Program-made: the position numbers and the translations under genes | DNA from: Phycomyces blakesleeanus NRRL 1555(-) | Lineage: Eukaryota > Mucoromycota > Mucoromycetes > Mucorales > Phycomycetaceae | Length of the DNA stretch: 64,000 nt | Assembly (NCBI RefSeq): GCF_001638985.1 | Contig: NW_017265147.1 | Coordinates: 403,545-467,544, forward strand | Reading direction: 5' to 3' | Notes under the pieces: model-generated | Databases searched by the model: none | Seen by the model: only the letters and a program-made list of their open reading frames with translations | What the model was told of the DNA's origin: nothing | Shown: one piece after another, positions 60,112-64,000 of the stretch | Layout of the letters: every line of letters begins with the position of its first letter | Numbering within the stretch: position 1 is the first letter of the stretch

Positions 60112-61170
60112 ATGTCTAACATGGTAAGCATCAACTCACATCAAAGTTTCAAGACCTAATAATCTTGTTGTTTTTATTCTAGCATGATACTCTATGCTTT
60201 AAAACACCAAGTCCTTCTTAACTGCCTCAAAAATAACAATAAAAAGATAATAAAAATATACTTGAATATTTATTCACGATTTATGTATTAATTATTCTGT
60301 TTAGATTTTTCTGGCCCATTAACAAAGACATATACCTTGGGAGGGTTTACAAAATGGTATGTTGTATAAATATTAATGTACACCTTCAAGATACAACTTG
60401 TATCTATTATTTTTCTTATGTATACCATACACTCTATAGTCACTGGTCTTTATCTTGGTCCTCTTTTTTTGATTATATACCAATTCTTATTCTCTACAGA
60501 CAGACAAGTAAGTAAATAATCATTCTACTTCTTTGTATGTAATTCTAATGAAAAGAAATTATTTTATAGATAATATCTCCATTTCTCGCATGCTGCTTCT
60601 TCTATTGTATTAAATAATTGGTAAGCAAAAAATAGTCTGATACTCTTTATTTCATTCTAATAAAAGATTATATTTTATAGACAATGTTATTGTATTTTGT
60701 GTTTGTCAACTCTTCTGTTTTCTGAACTGTCTGGTAAGCAAACCATAGTCTTATTTACTTTGTATCATATTAACAAAAGTTATTATTTTTATAGACAATA
60801 TTACTATAATTGAGACATTTAACTAAAACGTTGATATATCTATCTTTATGTTAAAGACATCTATCTGTTCTCATATTTAACTTTATTGTAAGTACATTCA
60901 TATTTTTTAAATAATCTGTCGCTCTCAAATAAATATATCTAGAACATTCTTTCTAATCCACCCTATAATTATTTTTTATAAAAGTAAACAAACAGGCCAA
61001 GAAGGCGTGCCGCAGCAAGCAATGGAATACAGTAGGGGTCGATTGCACCAGGGGTGGACCAATGGATGTTTGAAAGGAATAATATAATATGCACTAAAAT
61101 AAATGACAGCATCGAGTGTGATGTTTCTACCCAATTGCAACAGAAGACAATCAGTGATGTAGACAAATAG
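60112..61170 (+). other. Left-arm multi-intron locus of element E'
   Basis: This is the counterpart of 26066-27124. ATG 60112 is followed by the same succession of donors (GTAAGC, GTAAGT) and TTATAG acceptors. The distal frame, with WMFERN and STQLQQKTISDVDK, remains open to TAG 61168-61170. Small exons again contain stops. Conservation of splice sites in both copies is noted, but the copies are too similar for that to be strong evidence of selection. Confidence 0.4.
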
Positions 61171-61594
61171 AAATAGCTAGAAACAATAAGAAAGTTTTTT
61201 CAAACCAATAAAAACCTTTAAAATGACCCATAAACCTCTAAATGTTGACTAAATGTTGACTAAATCTCTTCTTTAACAACCCATATATAGTAATAAAAAG
61301 ATGTTGAATGTTATGTGCTGTATTTAAAAAAACCCCAAAACCAATATAAAATGAAAAATCTGCGGTCTAATAAAAGTGTGTCTATATTTTCACAACTAAA
61401 ATATATCACATAAAAGTATATCACACTTTTTCTTTTTGCATTCCTAAAATTCAGTATACTAATTGTATTCATTTAGCTGACGAACTTTAAAAAATTGGCA
61501 TCATAAATTCTGATCGAATTCATGCTGAATTTTATTCATTCAGACAGTATTTGGTCAAGATTTAGTATACTGAATTGGCACTCCTTTTGCAGTG

Positions 61595-62615
61595 TTGTGT
61601 GTAGAAGATGTACAAGAAAAGATAATTATATATAAGAAGAGGAATTGAAAAGAGGAATTGAGGGTTTGGGTTTGATATCAGATAAATTAAGATGATAAAA
61701 TAGTCTCTTTGTTACCAAATAGACCAGTTAAAGAAATAAAAAGGGAAACTAACACTAAGATAAGAGTGTAAATAATTTGAATGATTACAGAAATAGTTAA
61801 ACTAAAAAAAGTGAAGTAAATAATACTAATTCTAAAGAGTTAACTATGAGAAAGAAATGTTTAATAGAGTAAAGGATTTAGATAAAGGGAAATTTACTAT
61901 GGTAAATTTACTAACAGATAAATAATAGAAGAAATTGAGACAAAATAATAAAATAAAAGGGGATGCTCAATCTTCTATGAAGACTTGACAGAAAAATAAA
62001 ATAAAACTGAAGAAATTTCACAAGAGAGATCAGAGATAATAGACAGCATCTTGAAGAAAACTTGTATCAAAAAAAATTGACTGTTGTTTATTGATTGATT
62101 TTAGAGAGATATTTATATCATTTTATGGATAAAATATATAACAAAAATAGGCTAGATAAAACTCGATAAGATAATTGTAAATAAAAATATAAAGAAAAAT
62201 AACTATATAAATATTTTGTCATAAAAAAAAATAGATGAAGTTATAATATATAACTACAAGAAAAAAAAATATTGGAAAGAAGTACGTTATAAATAAAGGG
62301 AAAACTATTCAGTTAACAATTTTAGTAAAGTAGTGTTTGAGAGGAAGTGTCACATTTAGTGCGCAGGAATAAAATAAAAAGAAAAGGAAGAAAACAATTT
62401 TGAGAAAAATTAAGGGGAAAGATTTTAATTTTCTGAAAATCGGTTTTTGGAAAAAGACAATTTTGTGAAAATAGAAGAAAGAAATTAAAATTTTGAAGAA
62501 AATTAAAAAGGGGTTTTCAAAAGAAAGTCTGAACTTAGTAGAATTTGGTTTTTAGACTGAGGCCAACAAGATTATTACACTACATATCAAAAGCTGACGC
62601 GTGATGTGTTAGGTT
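61595..62615. other. AT-rich region right of E'; no gene
   Basis: This is purine-rich and AT-rich sequence without a supported open frame. The last part (about 62590-62615) resembles the segment at 63470-63495 and is probably leader of the minus-oriented LTR element. Confidence 0.4.
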
Positions 62616-63434
62616 TGTTGTAGATTGTAACGGATTACTTGGTAAATAAAATACAATGATAATAGAATAGAACAGAAGATGGATACAGCGAAAGACGGCA
62701 AACAGCAATAGTTGACAGGTAAGAAAAGAGAGAATAACCAATAAAATTGTTGTTAAAATTGAGAGAGAGAGAAAGGTATATGAAAAGAGAATGACAAAAC
62801 AGAAAAGTAATAACTGATGAGGAGACCAAAACCAACAAACAACCTTTCTAAAAGCAAGGAACCAATATGTTATATCGCAAGATGGTATAGACTACAAAGA
62901 GAAGAAAACAAGAAAAAGATACTGAAACTGAATTAAATGATTTATTGAGTTAAGTTTGCTTCTCTTCTTATAGTTGACAAGATTTTAAGTTGATAATAGA
63001 AGTTCGGAAAAATAAAGATAGTAAAAATAGAATGATGAATAATCAATACGGCAAAGATAAAATATATGAATAAAAATACGGTAAAAAAATATAATAATAA
63101 AGGTACTGATGTTGTGCAGAGATGTCAGCAAGATGAATTATTTGCATTGTAGAAGAAGAATGTTACTAGCATGGGGAACCATGATTTTGAATGAGTACAA
63201 TGTAGACAAATATGTTAACAAGAGAAAAGGAAAAAATATTGTGTGTAGAAAGAACAGGGAATGGAAACAAGATTTTTCCTGTGCGTGGAAAAATTCTCCT
63301 CTTACCACCAAGGGCATAGTATCACATCAACATACCGTTGATGTCAGCCTCTCATAACTGGGATGATACGTCATGACAAACTGTCGGACAAACCTACCAA
63401 GCAGACTGACCTTCTGGTACCAGACACCACAACA
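62616..63434 (-). repeat. Probable LTR, minus
   Basis: On plus the segment starts TGTTGTAGATTGTAAC and ends ACACCACAACA, so both orientations give TGTTGT...ACAACA termini. The first about 280 bases match 63496 onward. Sequence beyond the 62616 edge matches the sequence beyond the 63496 edge, as expected for leaders downstream of minus-strand LTRs. No TSD was found. Confidence 0.4.
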
Positions 63435-63495
63435 TAGACAAAAGCCGGACATGCCTACAACACATGTGACAAAACTGACACTTGATGTGTTTGTT

Positions 63496-64000
63496 TGTTG
63501 TGGATTGTAACAGTATTACTTGGCAAATAAATGTAATGTGAATTATGAAATACAAGAAGAAGAATACAATAAAAATGGAAAAGAATGAGTAATTTGATAG
63601 GTAAGAATTGGTGACAGACAGGTAGAAAAAATAGGGAGAAGATAAAAATAGAAATTGTGACAATGACAAAGTTTGAGAAAGATAGAAAATAGAAAACAGA
63701 GAAACGAAATATATCAAAATCAACAGACAACACTTCAAAGAACAAGGATACTGTATATGAATGAATAATAATGATAATAATGGACAAAAATAAATAAGAT
63801 CAAGGATAGAATGATGATTTTATTGATTGAAAAAGTTGTTCCTTTTATAAACAAAAATGTTTAGTTAAAATAATTTTTTGAGGAAAAGAAAAGAAAGTCA
63901 AGTGAAAATTTTTACTATATGTAACTGATGTTGATAGTAGGAGTAGAATAGAAAATTATAGAAAGTGTAAAATAAAAGTATAGTAAAAATATAATAATTG
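63496..64000 (-). repeat. Probable second LTR copy, cut by window edge
   Basis: TGTTGTGGATTGTAACAG matches the edge at 62616. Similarity continues with indels for about 280 bases (ATTACTTGGcAAATAAA). It lies 61 bp from the preceding LTR, separated only by leader-like sequence, and runs off the window. Confidence 0.4.

Larger units (their letters stand above)
54060..61594 (+). mobile_element. CACTA transposon E', inverted near-identical copy of E
   Basis: The ends are CACTGCAAAAGGAGGGTGG (left) and, reverse-complemented, CACTGCAAAAGGAGTGCC (right). The length is 7535 bp. All genes of E are present in inverted order: transposase on plus, accessory gene on minus, spliced left-arm locus on plus. 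The flanks are AAT and TTG, so there is no TSD. Differences from E are mostly G:C to A:T transitions. The inverted pair is separated by 20.9 kb. Confidence 0.9.

Noticed and set aside
63394..63787. Two overlapping minus ORFs rich in Phe, Ser and Ile
   Set aside because: They fall within the probable LTR, have AT-rich composition and lack any motif.
1..64000. CRISPR arrays, operons, ribosome binding sites
   Set aside because: No regularly spaced short direct repeats were seen. Splice sites and element types indicate a eukaryotic nuclear genome.

Overview
The window looks like transposon-dense, AT-rich chromosomal DNA from a filamentous fungus. Short GT-AG introns (about 45-75 bp), fungal-type CACTA (EnSpm) transposases, Ty3/gypsy elements and a LINE with zinc-knuckle ORF1 point to an early-diverging lineage, most likely Mucoromycota. 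The species assignment is inference. I found no ordinary single-copy protein gene. The only host gene I can defend is an initiator tRNA-Met (53327-53398, minus). Almost everything else belongs to nested mobile elements, and I could resolve many boundaries from terminal inverted repeats (TIRs) and target-site duplications (TSDs).

Layout: 1-1945 is a broken gypsy gag-pro-RT (minus) running off the left edge. 2952-13790 is CACTA element A (TSD TAT), whose transposase intron 1 holds a second transposon, B. A minisatellite of roughly 100-bp units (13872-14203) is interrupted by CACTA element C (14204-19071, TSD ATT) and resumes at 19072. A degenerate repeat array of roughly 40-bp units follows. 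19557-39415 is a three-level nest: D (TSD TAT) contains F (22827-37950, TSD TAG), which contains E (25630-33201, TSD ATA). F split D's transposase gene. 40044-42086 is a graveyard of gypsy LTRs and leaders, followed by a gypsy pol remnant (minus). That pol is cut by a MULE (43857-52841), which is itself enlarged by a LINE (46347-52783, TSD TTTGCCCA). The LINE carries two solo LTRs of one family, one in ORF1 and one in ORF2, each with a 5-bp TSD. After more LTR sequence and the tRNA comes E' (54060-61594), an inverted near-identical copy of E. The right edge holds minus-oriented LTR sequence.

The CACTA elements fall into two architectures. Convergent elements (A, E, E') have an accessory gene of about 300 codons facing a transposase with an N-terminal CxCxxC finger. 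They also have a multi-intron locus in the left arm. Divergent elements (C, D, F) have a coiled-coil plus Trp-rich accessory gene back to back with a transposase; in F this transposase starts with a clear C2H2 finger, and in D with a possible degenerate one. Each element thus resembles plant En/Spm in pairing a Tnp2/TnpD-like transposase with a possible TnpA-like partner. The two accessory families, the left-arm spliced locus and the element-specific subterminal repeats are the best candidates for something undescribed. Most transposases are broken by a few nonsense codons, often CGA to TGA, consistent with CpG deamination. The accessory ORFs of A and C are still open.
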